Assembly (NCBI GenBank): GCA_037349315.1 | Contig: JBAIAC010000027.1 | Location: 17,221,501-17,285,500 of the forward strand | Origin: Chelydra serpentina | Taxonomy: Eukaryota > Chordata > Testudines > Chelydridae | Length of the DNA: 64,000 nt | Direction of reading: 5' to 3' | Part shown: one piece after another, positions 22,871 to 35,140 of the stretch | How positions within the stretch are numbered: position 1 is the first letter of the stretch | Layout: each line of letters starts with the position of its first letter | Notes under the pieces: model-generated | The model's input: only the letters and a program-made list of their open reading frames with translations | What the model was told of the DNA's origin: nothing | The model's database searches: none | Program-made: the position numbers and the translations under genes

Positions 22871-24024
22871 GAAAAAAAAAATCAACCTTCCTCTCCAATA
22901 TTTAGAATAAAAATAGCAAACAATAAAATAAAAAAACCCCACAGGAGGTCATAATTAACCAAAATCATTCTTTTTCAGGATTCTTAAAACCCCTAAAAGG
23001 AAATGTCTGGAGTTTCAGGCATCTCCAAAGATCTATTAGCTTTGTGCAAGATTATTCTCTACTTGAAGATCTGTTGCGGTCTGGGATATTCTTTGAAAAT
23101 CCTTGAACATTTCAAGGGAGAACAGGAGACCATGTTAAGAAGTTGATTTAAAAACAAAAATCCCATCTTGGATGACAGCTACATAAATTCAGGGACTGTC
23201 CCTGGCAAACCAAGACATCTGATTATGCCATTTTATCCTGTTTGGCGAAGGAGAGAGTGAAGGAAAGTGATAGACGTGAGGGGCAGATGGAGTTTGCCTA
23301 ATGTGTCTGTTCTTTTCTATGCTGCCTTTTCAATATAAGAATGTAGCAAAATAGCAGCTGCTCATAATTTCATGAATCAAGAAGTATGTAAATTTCAGCT
23401 ACAAGATTTGTTGCATTATTAGACACAAAAATCTTGCTTGCATCTACAACTTTCTTCATTTCATATGCAAATTTGGGCTTGAGGCTTGCTTCTCCTCTTG
23501 TTCCAATGTGAAACAGGAGTAATACAATTGAATTCAGTGGCATTATACAGGGTAAACTCTGTGTAAATGAGCATAGAAACATGCCCTAAGAGTTTAGCTA
23601 ATCTCCACTTGCTGCCCTACAGCCAACATAGATACAGCTATAGAAAAATCACACCAGCCTTGAATAGTGTAGGGCCACCATAGTGCCTTCTATGCCATAC
23701 TCCTCCCTATAGCCTGCCCAAGGCGTATGGTAAGGAGGAAGGGCCATGGAAGGAATGCCCTTGTGTCTTGGCAATCTGTAGCTGCTGAAATAACTCCTTG
23801 GGGCTGTTGGCAAAGTGTTCCTCTCTGATCCATGCTTAAGATCTTTGCTGTATGCTCAGCACTCACTCCACGTGTGGAACTCCAGCTGAACTCAATGGAA
23901 GGTCTCTGCACTGAGTTTGTGCACAATATGTAACAGAGAGCCATAAGGTAAATTGGAGAGAAGAATTTGGCAACATGGAGAAGAACTCGTAATGCAAAAC
24001 ACCGGGAAATAGTTTAACACAATG
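22871..24024. other. Intergenic, nothing recognised
   Basis: A palindromic-family remnant is possible near 23500-23560 (TTGAATTCAGTGG). No gene recognised. Confidence 0.35.
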
Positions 24025-24225
24025 GGCAAAATTAGTCCCTGGTGTAGCTCCACTGAAGTCAATGGGCAAGATCCTCAGCTGGTATAAAAGGGCATAATTC
24101 CACAGATGTCAATGGAGCTGCAACCATTTACACCTATTAAGGATCTGGCCTAACGGTTTGATTTTACACCAGTGTGTAACCCCACTGATTTCAACAGAGT
24201 TAGTCTTGATTTATACTAGTGTGAA
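24025..24225. repeat. Run of three short palindromic elements
   Basis: GTGTAGCTCCACTGAAGTCA, GCATAATTCCACAGATGTCA, TACACCAGTGTGTAACCCCA and CAATGGAGCTGC are ends and centres of adjacent copies of the AGTCAATGGAG family, all facing a GGATCTGGCC/GGCAAGATCC end. Confidence 0.55.
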
Positions 24226-25860
24226 CAAAAGAAGAATTGGGATGACAGTTTTCACAAATTAAATCTGTCTCATAATAATATCCTATAACGGTCTTAAAGT
24301 CAAAATTTAAATACAAAAGCCTCAGTAGAAATTGAAAATAAAGTAGAAGGGCAGAGTTTTATGATCAATGTTTTATTGGGTTCATATAAAAAGGAAAAGC
24401 ATTTCACATATTTCATAAAAAACATTTTATGTATGAAATTAATATGAATCCTTTTCTTGTTAAACTCTTGTGTGATCCATGAACTACAGTGTATAAAACA
24501 CAATGCAGGACATCTATGAACAAAGTTTATTTAAACATTTCTAGCTTCTGTTGGCATCACCAAGCCTGGCTCTCGTGATCTTATCAGAATTGACATATTT
24601 CACTGTTACCTTCTTCTCACTCAATCTCTCAAATATCTCATGGAGCTACAGGAATCCAACTCAGGCAGATCTAAAATATGTTGCTTTGTCTGGTTTGGGA
24701 CTATGACTCCAGGTCCAATTTTGCAGTCCTCATTCAGACAAAACTTCTATTAACTTCAATGGGATTTTTTGCCTAAGAACTTCAGGATTGGTTCTTTATT
24801 GGCTTTCATTTAGTTAACAGCTTGGCATTAGATCTGAAAAATATCCCAATAATCTGAAGAATCCAATTGGATCATATACAATCTAATATATACATGGAGT
24901 GTGACATTCACTCTATTATACTGGGTGTACATTAATTTTGATGTGAGTCTTTCTAATTCATGTTGGTGTAAGAGCGAGGAAAAGCAGGATCAGATCCTAT
25001 AAATAAATCACATATGTTCAAATGATAAGAACAAAGTTTAAAATGAAATCTTACTGAAATCATAAGCCAGGAAAATGTTATTCTATCAATCACCTGTAAG
25101 CAAAGTTTCCATTTTAGAGTGCACACAAAAAATGCCAATCAAGGATAAGCAACAAAACAATAAGCTATTAAAAATAAATAAAAGGCTAAAATAAATATCT
25201 AAACTGCAATGTGTTCTCGCCAAAAAAACCTTGAAACGGATAAACAAAGGAATTGTTTCATGCCTGCGTGACAGCTACAGTCTGAAAAATACAAAATTAT
25301 TGGCTTCATACGAGTTCACAAATTGCATATATAAACACTTCACAATCAAATGATATTTGTTTCCTCCAGCTTTTCTGCCCTTGAACATTTCTTTTTCTTG
25401 ATGTTTTATTATTCTAGTTTTTCCTATAACCTTCACTTTACAGTGGGACTTATGGCTGGACTGCTGAAGCAGGGCTCAAGTAGACAGGCTTAATTTTAGG
25501 CATGTGTAACTTTCACTATATGCTTAAGTCCCTTAGGACTTAAGGGACCCTGGTTACAAAGCTTCTATGGGCACACGAGAATAGAGGAAAATAGGATGCT
25601 CCATCATGCTTCCTCAGACCCTCTCCTACCACCACCACCACACCCCAGAATGCCCCTTGCAGCACGGATTTCCAAAGGGGAGGCTTTCTACACTAGAGTA
25701 TTTCCTGTGGGCCACTACACCAACTCTGCCAGCATAAAGTGGATGCAGTGCACTCACGCATTCTCCTCAATGTGCCTAGTTCCTTCCTTTATATAGTCAT
25801 CTGGAATTGCTGTTTCATCTGCATCAAAACTCAACAACTACTGAGAATGCAATCTGAATA
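24226..25860. other. Intergenic, mostly unassigned
   Basis: A palindromic-family copy lies near 24713-24800 (GGTCCAATTTTGCAG, AACTTCAATGGGATTT, CAGGATTGG). The rest is AT-rich DNA with no recognisable gene. Confidence 0.35.
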
Positions 25861-25993
25861 GGGTGACTAGACAACAAGCGTGAAAAATCGGGACCCTGGT
25901 TGGGAGTTGGGGGTTGGGAGTAATAGGAGCCTATATAAGAACAAGACCCAAAAATCGGGACTGTCCCTATAAAATCGGGACATCTGGTCACCC
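25861..25993. mobile_element. 133-bp MITE with TA duplication
   Basis: Ends GGGTGACTAGAC and ATCTGGTCACCC are inverted copies; TA flanks both sides (25859-25860, 25994-25995). The interior repeats AAATCGGGAC three times. A TA target is typical of Tc1/mariner-class transposases. Confidence 0.75.
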
Positions 25994-26324
25994 TAAATCT
26001 GAATCACAGTTGTGTTTCTGGAGGAAGGCCCAGGTCCCAAAGATAAATCTGATGGATTATTTCAGGAGGGATCATTGCAGATATCCTAAATGTCATGTAT
26101 TACAACAGCTAACTATCATGCAGTTCATCATCAGGTCATGTTAAAGTTACTAGGTGGCAAAAGTAAAGGTTATAGCATTTTGTGGCATCTAGATTGTATA
26201 TCACAGTCAAAGTTTGATGGCAACATCATGACACCCATGTAAAGGCAGTATATGACATGCGTTTCTCTTCAGTGTCTTCCTCTCTCCGGCTGCCTATTAC
26301 TTTACTCATTCTGTCTCTATCTGC

Positions 26325-26535
26325 TGGATTCTACTCTCGCATCAGTTTTACATCAGTGTAACTCCATTAATGTCAGTGAAGTTACCATTGTTTGACAGCT
26401 ATATCCGAGGAGAATCAGGGTATCTAATCTATGTATTGCTTTACTCCCTCTTGTATATACCAGGTTAGCCCCAGGATAACCCATCAACTTCACTGCAGTC
26501 ACTTTTATTGTATACCAATGTGAGAGGAGAATCAG
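26325..26535. repeat. Two 'CATCAGTGTAACTCC' palindromic repeats
   Basis: ACATCAGTGTAACTCCATTA with GAGAATCAGGGTATC, and GCAGTCACTTTTATTG with GAGAATCAGGGCATC, look like two related copies side by side. Confidence 0.4.
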
Positions 26536-26538
26536 GGC

Positions 26539-26960
26539 ATCTGTCTTGTGGTATCTAAGCACCTAAGGTGCATTGTAACAAAGACACAGGAGTGAAAATC
26601 TTTCCCCTTTGACTCCTGCTGTTTAACAGTGAGCAGAATGATAGGAGTGCCCTTTAACAGGCAAGGGATAGCATGTGATCCAGAGCACTTGGGAGTGACT
26701 GCAGAGAGGAGGAGGGTTCTGGGGACAGTGACAGTAGCAAGGACACCCCGGAGAGAGATGGGAGGAAAGAGGTAGGAAAAAAGCAGAGAGGGGACGTTAA
26801 TAGGGAGCCAGGGAAAGTGGGTGAGAAGAACCGTGACAGGATGCAAAGAAAGAAAAAGGAAGAGCGTGAAAGGAGAAAGCAATAGAACAAGGGGGAAGAG
26901 AAAGCAAGGGGCCAAGAAAGAAGTGGAGTGAGAAACCCAGCTGGAAGGAGAAGGGACTCC
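26539..26960. repeat. Purine-rich repeat block, copy 1
   Basis: Shares GCATTGTAACAAAGA, CACTTGGGAGTGACTG, GGAGCCAGGGAAA, GAGAAGAACC and GAAACCCAGCTGGAAGGAG with blocks at 27543 and 29347. No name recognised. The 127-codon minus frame across it is a purine/pyrimidine bias effect. Confidence 0.55.
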
Positions 26961-27199
26961 TGGTTATTCTCTCTCCCTGCTCTGAGGGGGCATGAAGGGT
27001 TGAATTGATGTCTATTGTTTAAATCTAATAAACATTTTCTATTTTCCTTCCCAAGATAATGGGGATTTTTATAATCACTCGCTTTTCAGGCCCTGGCCAA
27101 AAGTGAATATAATTAAAAAGTTATGGGTGGGGGAAGTGTATTTTGAACTAATTATATATACACATCTGATTTCCCTCCTCTCCTTGAGTTCTTCTAGTT
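26961..27199. other. Unassigned spacer
   Basis: No feature recognised. Confidence 0.35.
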
Positions 27200-27442
27200 T
27201 GTTTCTTACTTGGGCCTCATTATTATAGTGCCTCACAATCACTAATGGATTTTATCTTCACACACACCCCACCCCCAATGAGGTTAGGAAGCATTTTGTA
27301 GATGGGGAACTAAGGCACATGGGAGATTAAACCACTTACCCAGCATCACCCAGATGTTCTGTGGTTGAGGCAGGAACTGAACCCAGGTCTCTTGAAAAAC
27401 AAAACAAAACACTCCAGTGCCCTAACCACTAGACCACCCTCC
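27200..27442 (-). repeat. MIR-type SINE, antisense
   Basis: TGAGGTTAGGAAGCATTTTG, GATGGGGAACTAAGGCACAT, GCAGGAACTGAACCCAGGTC and CTAACCACTAGACCACCCT follow MIR in reverse. Confidence 0.75.
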
Positions 27443-27542
27443 TTATGCTGGGCAGAGCCTGCTCAAGACGTGAGATTGTAAACATCACAAGCGCTTTGAC
27501 TTCGAAGTGCCAGTTTGAGCGTCACCGTCCCAAGGGCTCCGT

Positions 27543-27885
27543 GGAACGTTGGGGCCGGAAGGTTCCGTGGCAGTTAGGAGTGACAGTTGGAGGGAACAGG
27601 GAGGAGGAGAGGTCTGAAGGAAGGGCAAGGACAGCAGTAAGGAGTCTGTGAGGGGGTTGGAAATGGAAGAGACAAGGAACAGGCCACGGGGGGGTGTAAA
27701 TAAGGAGCCAAGGAAAATTCATGAGAAGAACAATGATGAATATGTGAGGGTGAGTAAAGAAGGGGGGAAGGGAGCAAAAAAATAAAAATAAAATAGAAAC
27801 CAACAGAACCAGTGGGAAATTGAGAGTGAGGGGCCAAGGAAGAGAAACAGAGTTAGAAACCCAGCTAGGAGGAGAAGGGAGATCA
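27543..27885. repeat. Purine-rich repeat block, copy 2
   Basis: Shares AGGAGTGACAGTTGGAGG, GGAGCCAAGGAAAA, GAGAAGAAC, GAGGGGCCAAG and GAAACCCAGCTAGGAGGAG with copy 1. The 170-codon minus frame over it (27522-28034) is a pyrimidine-rich reading and not supported as a gene. Confidence 0.55.
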
Positions 27886-28111
27886 GCCTCCAGTCCCCTG
27901 ACGAGGGAGAAGATAAACCCACCTTGACAGACATGTAGAATGGAAAGATTGTGCCACACCAACCCCAAGGCAAAAGTATGGCGGGGGAGAAGCTCCAATG
28001 CGGAGTTATTTTTACTCAGCGCAAAATCTTCCATGTTAAATGGGAGAGGGGTTGACTCTCAACCAGCTGAGGAAGGGCACTGACCATTCAAATATAGGGT
28101 CCATTCAAACC

Positions 28112-28414
28112 CAGTACACTCCCAATTATCCAAATAGGATGGGGGACAAGGATTTTATGGGATAATCAGGAGTTCAGATAATGGAGAGGGCAGGCACCAT
28201 TCAGCCACTGGGTGGCATCCCACATGGCCAGGGGCTCCTGCTCCTTGCTGTTCTGGCTGTGGGAGTGGGGGGTGTCTCTGTTCTATTATCTGAGCCTCTA
28301 TATTATCTGAACCCCTTCCTTGTCTCCCTGTTTGAGATACATGGGGGACAAAAAAGAGATTTGGATAATGCAGAGGTTCGGATAATAGAGTTTTGGGTAA
28401 ATGGAAGTATACTG
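28112..28414. mobile_element. pogo/Tigger-like MITE
   Basis: CAGTACACTCCCAATTATCC at the left and GGTAAATGGAAGTATACTG at the right are inverted copies, and the body carries several GGATAAT words typical of pogo-class non-autonomous elements. The right flank begins TA. Confidence 0.6.
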
Positions 28415-29346
28415 TATTCCTGGCCAAAAGAATGGGAGCTGTAATACCTCTCCAAAGTTTAACAGGAGGAGATAAAGTGGGGGGATTTTTTATAAAGTAA
28501 AATTAGACACAACATGACTCTGATGTGCATTCATTAGAAACAATGCCAAAGAGATGGAGCAGATAACTTTACAGGTCTTTCTCATCTCTATTTTCTCTGA
28601 TTCTTCATGATTATGGTAATAATTATGTATCATCCAAAACATGTCCATGCATCTGTATAAAATGTACTATTCAGTAAAGCAGTTATTTGACAGAAATGTT
28701 TGAAACTCATACTTCCTTTGAAAGATTGAATTAATATTATAATGCACATTAATGTACTCTAGTTGGGTCTTTTAACAGACTATATTGTAAATGACAGAGA
28801 ATACCACTAAAAGTAATCATATCTTTTTCTCCCTGTAACTAAGCTACCATATAAAAAATGCTGTGGGTTATGTGTGAGAGATACTAATGCTAACATTTGT
28901 TATATAAGGACTGGAGTAAACTTGTGCAAACATCCACCCACGCACCCACCCAAATATGCTTTGCTTTTAAATGGCTCGATTTCCTCTGCTTCTGTAGAAT
29001 TGTTTTCTCTCTTCTCTTCTGCAAATCAGTATGGGCATTTGTAATGAAGTCACAAGCTCATGTTTAGATCATGTGTACTGTCTTGTATATAATCTATGCT
29101 ATGATGTTATAAATTTAGCCTCATTGGTCAAATTCTATGGTGACATACTCTGTGCAACACCGCTAACTTCAGAGGGATTACACAGCATATAAATCAATGT
29201 AGAATTTGGTCCTTTGACTTCAGGTTAGGCACAATTGGGGAAAAAATGCTCTGTTGACTCTGAAAGACAAATCTGGGGCTTGATCCTTGAATCCTTACTC
29301 AGGCAAAATCCCCCAGTGATATAAAATGAATCTATCCGGCACCATC
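28415..29346. other. Intergenic, mostly unassigned
   Basis: A palindromic-family copy at about 29125-29215 (GTCAAATTCTATGG... GTAGAATTTGGTCC). Otherwise nothing recognised. Confidence 0.35.
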
Positions 29347-29760
29347 ACCATGGCATCTGAGCACCCATGTGCATCTTGTAACAAAGGCTGATGGAGCAAA
29401 ATTATTTTCCTCTCTACTCCTATTTAATAGCAAACCGGATGACATGGCATTTTGGAACCAAAAATTCCATACCACTTGGGAGTGGAAGTTGGGGTTGTGG
29501 CGCTGGAGAAAAGAACAAGGGGTCTGAAAAAAGTGCAGTGACAGCAGCAGCTAAACTGGGAAGAGAGTGGAAGACATAGGGAAACAGATCCAGGGAAAGT
29601 GTGTTAGAAGACCTATGATGAGCAAGATAAAGGGAAAAAAAGATAGGGAATAGAAGGAAAACAAACAAGCGAACAAACAAACAAACATCTCACAGAACCA
29701 GGAGGAAAGACACAGGGGCTGAAAAATAGAGTGACAAACTGATCTAAGAGGAGAAGTAAC
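29347..29760. repeat. Purine-rich repeat block, copy 3
   Basis: GCATCTTGTAACAAAGG, CTACTCCTATTTAATAGC, CACTTGGGAGTGGAAG, CCAGGGAAAGTGTG and CTAAGAGGAGAAG match copy 1 in order. (CAAA)n expansion at about 29660-29685. Confidence 0.55.
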
Positions 29761-30394
29761 TTATCTCAAGATGGAGTCTTGATTGGATAAGGTCATTGTT
29801 CATAAGGAAGAGCTTCCACATTGGCTCCTCATTCTTTGAAAGATTTGGGGCCTTTCGAGTGGAGATGCTTTGGTCCTCAGCATTCTGAGCAACCAGGTGG
29901 GGGAGATAATCAGACCCAATGCCATTGATAGTCCAGTATCAATTATACAGCAAATGTATTAACTAAAAATTGTTTATTAGTGATATGCTATTGACATGGA
30001 TAAGATAAACAAATCTTAATGAGAGACTTTTCAGTTGCCAAAACTGGTCCTGTACATTTCTATGTAGAAAAATTAAAAAGAAACCAGTATAATACATTGG
30101 TAAAAATACTGCATACACTTAACATTAATTAAGTATTATTAATGATCAATCTCATTATTAAAAATGAACTTCAAATATACTTGGGAATGTTGTACTTGGT
30201 CAGTATTATATGTACTGAATGCTTTTTAAAATATTTTTTTTTTTAGTTCCCATTCATTGGACCCTTTAAGCTATGATGCTTCAGGATGTATTATTACAAG
30301 GTCTGATACTGTCTGGAGTCAAGTATGTGCCATTTTTTTCAGTATATAAAGGAGTTTTAAAAGTTTATTTTTAAACAAACTATACTGGTATATT
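29761..30394. other. Intergenic, nothing recognised
   Basis: AT-rich, no recognisable feature. Confidence 0.35.
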
Positions 30395-30490
30395 TCAGCA
30401 AAGTGCTGAGCACCCTCAACTCCCAGTGGCCTTAATGAGAGCTAAGGGTGCTCAGTACAAGAGGAGCTCAGCACCTCACAGGTTCAGTGC
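30395..30490. repeat. 'GTGCTGAGCACC' palindromic element
   Basis: AGTGCTGAGCACCCTCAACT pairs with AAGGGTGCTCAGTAC and GAGCTCAGCACCTCACAGG. Confidence 0.55.
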
Positions 30491-30510
30491 CTAAAATAAT
30501 AGAGCATTAA

Positions 30511-30789
30511 AGGTATGTCTACACTGCAATTAAAAACCCATGGCTGGCCCATGCCAGCTGACATGGGCTTGCAGGTCTAGGGGTCTGTTAAATTAAAGTG
30601 TAGATGTTCAAGCTTGGGCTGGAGCTTGGGCTTTAGGACCCTGTGAGGTGGGAGGGTCCAAGACCTGAGGCTGCAGCCCAAGCCTGAATGTTAAGCCTGC
30701 ATTTAAACAGCCCCTTAGTCTGAACCCCTTAGCCTGAATCAGCTGGCACAGGCCAACCATGGATGTCTAACTGCCATGTAGACATACCC
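30511..30789. mobile_element. Harbinger-type MITE with TAA duplication
   Basis: 279 bp. Ends AGGTATGTCTACACTGC and GCCATGTAGACATACCC are inverted copies, flanked by TAA at 30508-30510 and 30790-30792. The GCTTGGGCT/AGCCCAAGC interior pairs as a second stem. Confidence 0.75.
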
Positions 30790-30792
30790 TAA

Positions 30793-31117
30793 GAGGACAG
30801 AGCTGTCCAGCAAGATTTCCTGGGTCTTACTGTTACACAGAATGACAAATAAGGGGTTTGAGCCTGCAACCTATTCACAAGAGTAACCCCATTGAAATGG
30901 GCAACATTACGTTGGTGGTAATGTAAGGATTATTATTTTTTGGGTAAGGAATGCAAGATCAGGTCTGTTACAAGTTTAGATTTAATAAGACATAAAGTTA
31001 AACAACCAACTCAGCTGAAGTTTTATTTATGTAAGACAATCAATTAATACTTAATACAGCACTATCCAGAAAGGAAAACCATACATTACCAGTCTGAGAC
31101 TGGTGACAGTCAAACCT
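30793..31117. other. Sequence before the CR1, unassigned
   Basis: Contains a TTTTATTTATG word; could be an old antisense LTR but cannot be supported. Confidence 0.3.
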
Positions 31118-31880
31118 GTCGTATGAAAGGAGACTCAAGGAGCTTGGTTTGTTTACCTTAACCAAAAGAAGGCTGAGGGGAGATATGATTGCTCTCTTTA
31201 AATATATCAGAGGGATAAATACCAGGGAGGGAGAGGAATTATTTCAGCTCAGTACCAATGTGGACACAAGAACAAATGGATATAAACTGGCCATCAGGAA
31301 GTTTAGACTTGAAATTAGACGAAGGTTTCTAACCAACAGAGGAGTGAAGTTCTGGAACAGCCTTCCAAGGGAAGCAGTGGGGGCAAAAGACCTAACTGGC
31401 TTCAAGATTAAGCTAGATAAATTTATGGAGGGGATGGTTTGATGGGATAACATGATCTTAGTCAAAGGTCAATTAATTGCCATCAGTGGTAAATAGGACC
31501 AATGGTCAATGATGGGATGTTAGAAGTTACTACAGAGAACTTTTTCCTGGGTGTCTGGCTGGTGAGTCTTGCCCACATGCTCAGGGTTCAGCTGATCGCC
31601 ATATTTGGGGTTGGGAAGGAATTTTCCTCTAGGGTAGATTGGCAGAGGCCCTGGAGGTTTTTTGCCTTCCTCTGCAGCATGGGGCACGGGTCACTTACCA
31701 GAGGATTCTCTGCATCTTGAAGTCTTTAAACTATGATTTGAGGACTTCAATAGCTGAGACATAGGTGAGAGGATTATTCCAGGAGTGGGTGGGTGAGATT
31801 CTGTGGCCTGCATTGTGCAGGAGGTCAGACTAGATGATCATAATGGTCCCTTCTGACCTTAAAGTCGATGAGTCTATGAA
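31118..31880 (+). mobile_element. CR1 LINE, 5'-truncated, with long 3' UTR
   Basis: The frame 31149-31442 reads LTKRRLRGDMIALFKYIRG, then NRGVKFWNSLPREAV and FKIKLDKFMEGMV, the CR1 reverse-transcriptase C-terminus. Stop is followed by about 430 bp of 3' UTR and the tail GTCTATGA at about 31872-31880. A different CR1 subfamily from the copies at 10135 and 53111 by its much longer 3' UTR. The catalytic core is absent. Confidence 0.9.
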
Positions 31881-32519
31881 GTGTGGGCAGTTCACTTCAC
31901 TTCTAACTAACTCCCCAAAACTCCTCCCTTATACACTGGTATAGAACAAAGAAAATCCCTTTAAATCTTTCTTTCCCAGGGATGGACTCACTAAATCTTT
32001 ATTTCCCATGCTTTGATCTTATTTTGAAAAGTCTCAACCTATCTAATTAATAAGCCCATGACATCTGTAACTAGTTTATCACTACTGAGACCATCTGTGG
32101 CCATAATTAGCATTCAGTGACTTAGACATTAATCAATATATTGCTCAATGATTTGCTGTTACATTGATTATAGAATACATCTGTTATAACAAATGTACCC
32201 TGTCAACTTTGTCAATTACTAATATCTTATCAATTACAGTGAGCATTTATGAAAACAAGCATCCTTTGTTAGTTATTAGTAGTCCTTCCTGGGCATCTGG
32301 ACTAGGTCAGGAAGGTCAGGGTAAGAAGCAGAGTGGATAATTAAATACAGACCGATTACCAACAATATAGCTCAGTTTAAAACAAAGCACTATTTTAGAC
32401 ACCCTTTGGCCAATACAGCAAGAATTCTGCGATTTTTTGCCAGGGAATTATGAGAGTTTAGTATACAAAAAGAATAATAAAAAATTCATATTTATTAACA
32501 GGCCAAAGGTTAGTTTTAG
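31881..32519. other. Intergenic, nothing recognised
   Basis: No feature recognised. Confidence 0.35.
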
Positions 32520-32650
32520 TTGTTATAGGCCTGATCCTGTGTGATAAAGAGTGCCTCCTCAACTCCCACTGAAGTCAATAGGAGTTACAGGTCAGGCCCA
32601 TTGTCTTCTACTAGAACTGAAGTTTCTCAGCACTTCACAGGGTCAAGCTC
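32520..32650. repeat. 'CCTGATCCTG' palindromic element
   Basis: AGGCCTGATCCTGTGTG, CCCACTGAAGTCAATAGG and AGGTCAGGCCCATTG are its ends and centre. Confidence 0.55.
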
Positions 32651-34248
32651 TAAAGCTTATTCCTACTCAAATGATATTAATAGATGCACTGACACCTAGT
32701 CATAAAGCTTTTATTTTTAACTGACAGTAATGTGACAAGATGTGACTCTTGCAAAAAGATTACAATAAAGTTAAAAAGTAGAATAAAATGTTATTTATAT
32801 CAGGATTTATTTGTTATCCACATATGACAATCATTCATATTTCTTGATAGATGTAAATCTCTGCTTAACACATTAGTATAATAAATATTTCCAGATATAA
32901 CAGAGTAATTTAATACTTACCAAATGTATTTCTAAAATATTACTCAATTTAAAACCTTGAATTTTAACCAGATGTGTTTCCAGAAAATGACTCGGGTCAG
33001 ATACATATTTTTCCAAACTGGGGTATTACTACATAATTTATTACACTGAAACTGTATGACCCAAATATAAAACACTAACCTAATTTGTCATCCTTGTTTT
33101 TTACATCCCTGTACATTTTACCTAGTCAATCCAAAATAAAAATTAGGAATACCTACTCAGTATTGCAGGATTCTTTGACATTTCTCTTTATAGCAGCCTG
33201 GACTGGGCACTGACTGGTGGAGACAGTGGTGAAAGGGTGAGAATAAGCATCCTAGCCTCTTTCAGTTGAAAATAAACAGGGTAACTTGTGGGGCTTGATG
33301 GGGAAGTAAGAGTTTGGAGAGGATCACTAGAGGGGAAGAGTTCTTTCTTCTTCCCCTTGCCAATATTCAACTCCCATTTTGGATTCCTTGGACTGCACAG
33401 CCTGACCAGTATCTCTCTTCTTGCTTGGCTGATGTCAGCCAGGGAGGAACCCAGCATCCATCTGATATATCAAGGGGGACTTTGCATGATCAATCCCTCT
33501 CCTAATATAATCTCAAAGAGTCTAAATGTCATGTATAATAGTCAAGTTGGGCAAAATCACAAACACTGTCCCAGCAAAGGGATTGGGCAGCCAAAAACAT
33601 GGCTACTTTAGCAAGCAAAAGAGGCATCATTCTCAAAACAAGCTTAACTGTCTGCAACTGCATAGGCTGGCTGCCTAACAGAGTTGCTGTGAGTTCTGCA
33701 GTCGAGGGAATGTTGGGGCCTACACTAGTAGAGCTTCCTATTCAATTCACCAGGTGGAGGCCTGACATTTTCATAACCAAATGTTATTAATTCTATTCCT
33801 AGTAGAGACAACTAACAATTTTAGTGTCTGTATGTATGTAGCCGTTGGTCATTACATATCCATAGCATAAAAATCACCCTCACAATTAATATCCTTGCAA
33901 GCAGCAATTTCCACAGAAAGGCCAACGTATGAATGGAGATGGAGTGTGAAATAACAGTGTCTCTCCAGAACAGGACTAAAGCACATTGGTGGATAATTTG
34001 TAGAAATTTGCTCTGCTCTTGTCTGTGCCATATAAACAGAAGACTTCATTTTCCAGTACTGCCAATCTAGTATCTTTAGTGAGTACTAAATTCACTTAAA
34101 AGAGCTCAAATATATTTTCATTAGACTAATTCTAAAAAATGATACACACATATGTGTATGTATATATCTATTCCCTTTGTAGACCCACACATATCAGTAT
34201 TACAAAGATAGATTTTTCACAGCTATAAGTTTAATTTTAACTAATTAT
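32651..34248. other. Intergenic, nothing recognised
   Basis: The 107-codon + frame (33288-33611) and 89-codon minus frame (33188-33457) overlap each other; neither shows a known motif or splice context. Confidence 0.35.
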
Positions 34249-34545
34249 GGGCCTGATCCTCCATTCCCAGAATGCTCAAAATTCCCACTGCAGACAATGG
34301 AAGCTTTGGCACCAAAAAGACTGCAAGTTGGTGCTCTGTATACATGTGTATTTAGCACTGAATGTACTCCTCCCCCACACACATACATTGAAATGCTTGG
34401 GACAAATAAATCATGACATAAACATTGAATATATGTATTACAAAAGTAGTATAATTTGATTTTTTTTAAAATTATGGGCCTGATTCTGTATGCATTGAAG
34501 TCAACAGGAGTTTTGCTATTAACTTCGGTTGGAACAGATTCAGGC
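34249..34545. repeat. Two 'GGGCCTGATTCTG' palindromic elements
   Basis: Copies near 34249-34320 (GGGCCTGATCCTCC) and 34474-34545 (GGGCCTGATTCTG... ATTCAGGCCCTG), the second with GAAGTCAACAGGAGTTTTGC at its centre. Confidence 0.55.
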
Positions 34546-34799
34546 CCTGTGTTTTTTTGTTTATTTGAGACTAAAGAAATAAAGAGATAATTCTTTTTTG
34601 TATAAAGGAGGAATGTCTCTTTAAAATAATTTGTTTTGTAAACAGACAAACTTGGTAAAATGGGCTGTGGTTTAAAACAATAACAAGGAAAAATGTTTCC
34701 TTTCATAGAAAAAAGTTATTATTTAGTGCAAAAAAGTTATTGTCTTCTTAGTCTCTGCCTACATGGACGTTCTGTCCACATGACAGTATAGTTAAGGGT

Positions 34800-34915
34800 G
34801 TAAGCTATAGGTCTGATCTTGCAGACTTTCATATGAGTAGTCCCACTGAGGTCAGTGGTCAATAACACAACTCATGTGAGTAAGGCTCTGATCCTGCAAA
34901 GACTCTTCAGAATGT
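34800..34915. repeat. 'CTGATCTTGCAGAC' palindromic element
   Basis: GGTCTGATCTTGCAGAC pairs with CTGATCCTGCAAAGAC around GTCCCACTGAGGTCAGTGG. Confidence 0.55.
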
Positions 34916-35044
34916 GAATAAATGTCTGTCCACATTTAGGCAAATTCCTCTTAAAGACCGACTTTTACTAAGTTGTTACAGTGAATCAAATTAGCTTTTG
35001 TAGGTTATATACTGTTCTTTGTCTTCCCTGAACCTCTGTCTACT

Positions 35045-35140
35045 TGTCTGACTTTAGATTGTATGCTCCTTGAAACAGGGAGCATCTTCACTGTCTATTT
35101 CGGAAGCATCTGCCACAAAGTGAGGACTACCATAAATAAA
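35045..35140 (+). repeat. L2-type SINE tail, sense
   Basis: TAGATTGTATGCTCCTTG, ACAGGGAGCATCTTCACTG and AAATAAATAATC follow the L2 tail pattern. Confidence 0.45.

Noticed and set aside
27522..28034. 170-codon minus-strand frame resembling a hydrophobic membrane protein
   Set aside because: Pyrimidine-rich strand of a purine-rich repeat gives Leu/Phe/Pro/Ser runs; overlapping frames in all phases look similar.
34245..34706. 153-codon minus-strand frame
   Set aside because: Spans two palindromic repeat copies and AT-rich DNA; no recognisable motif.
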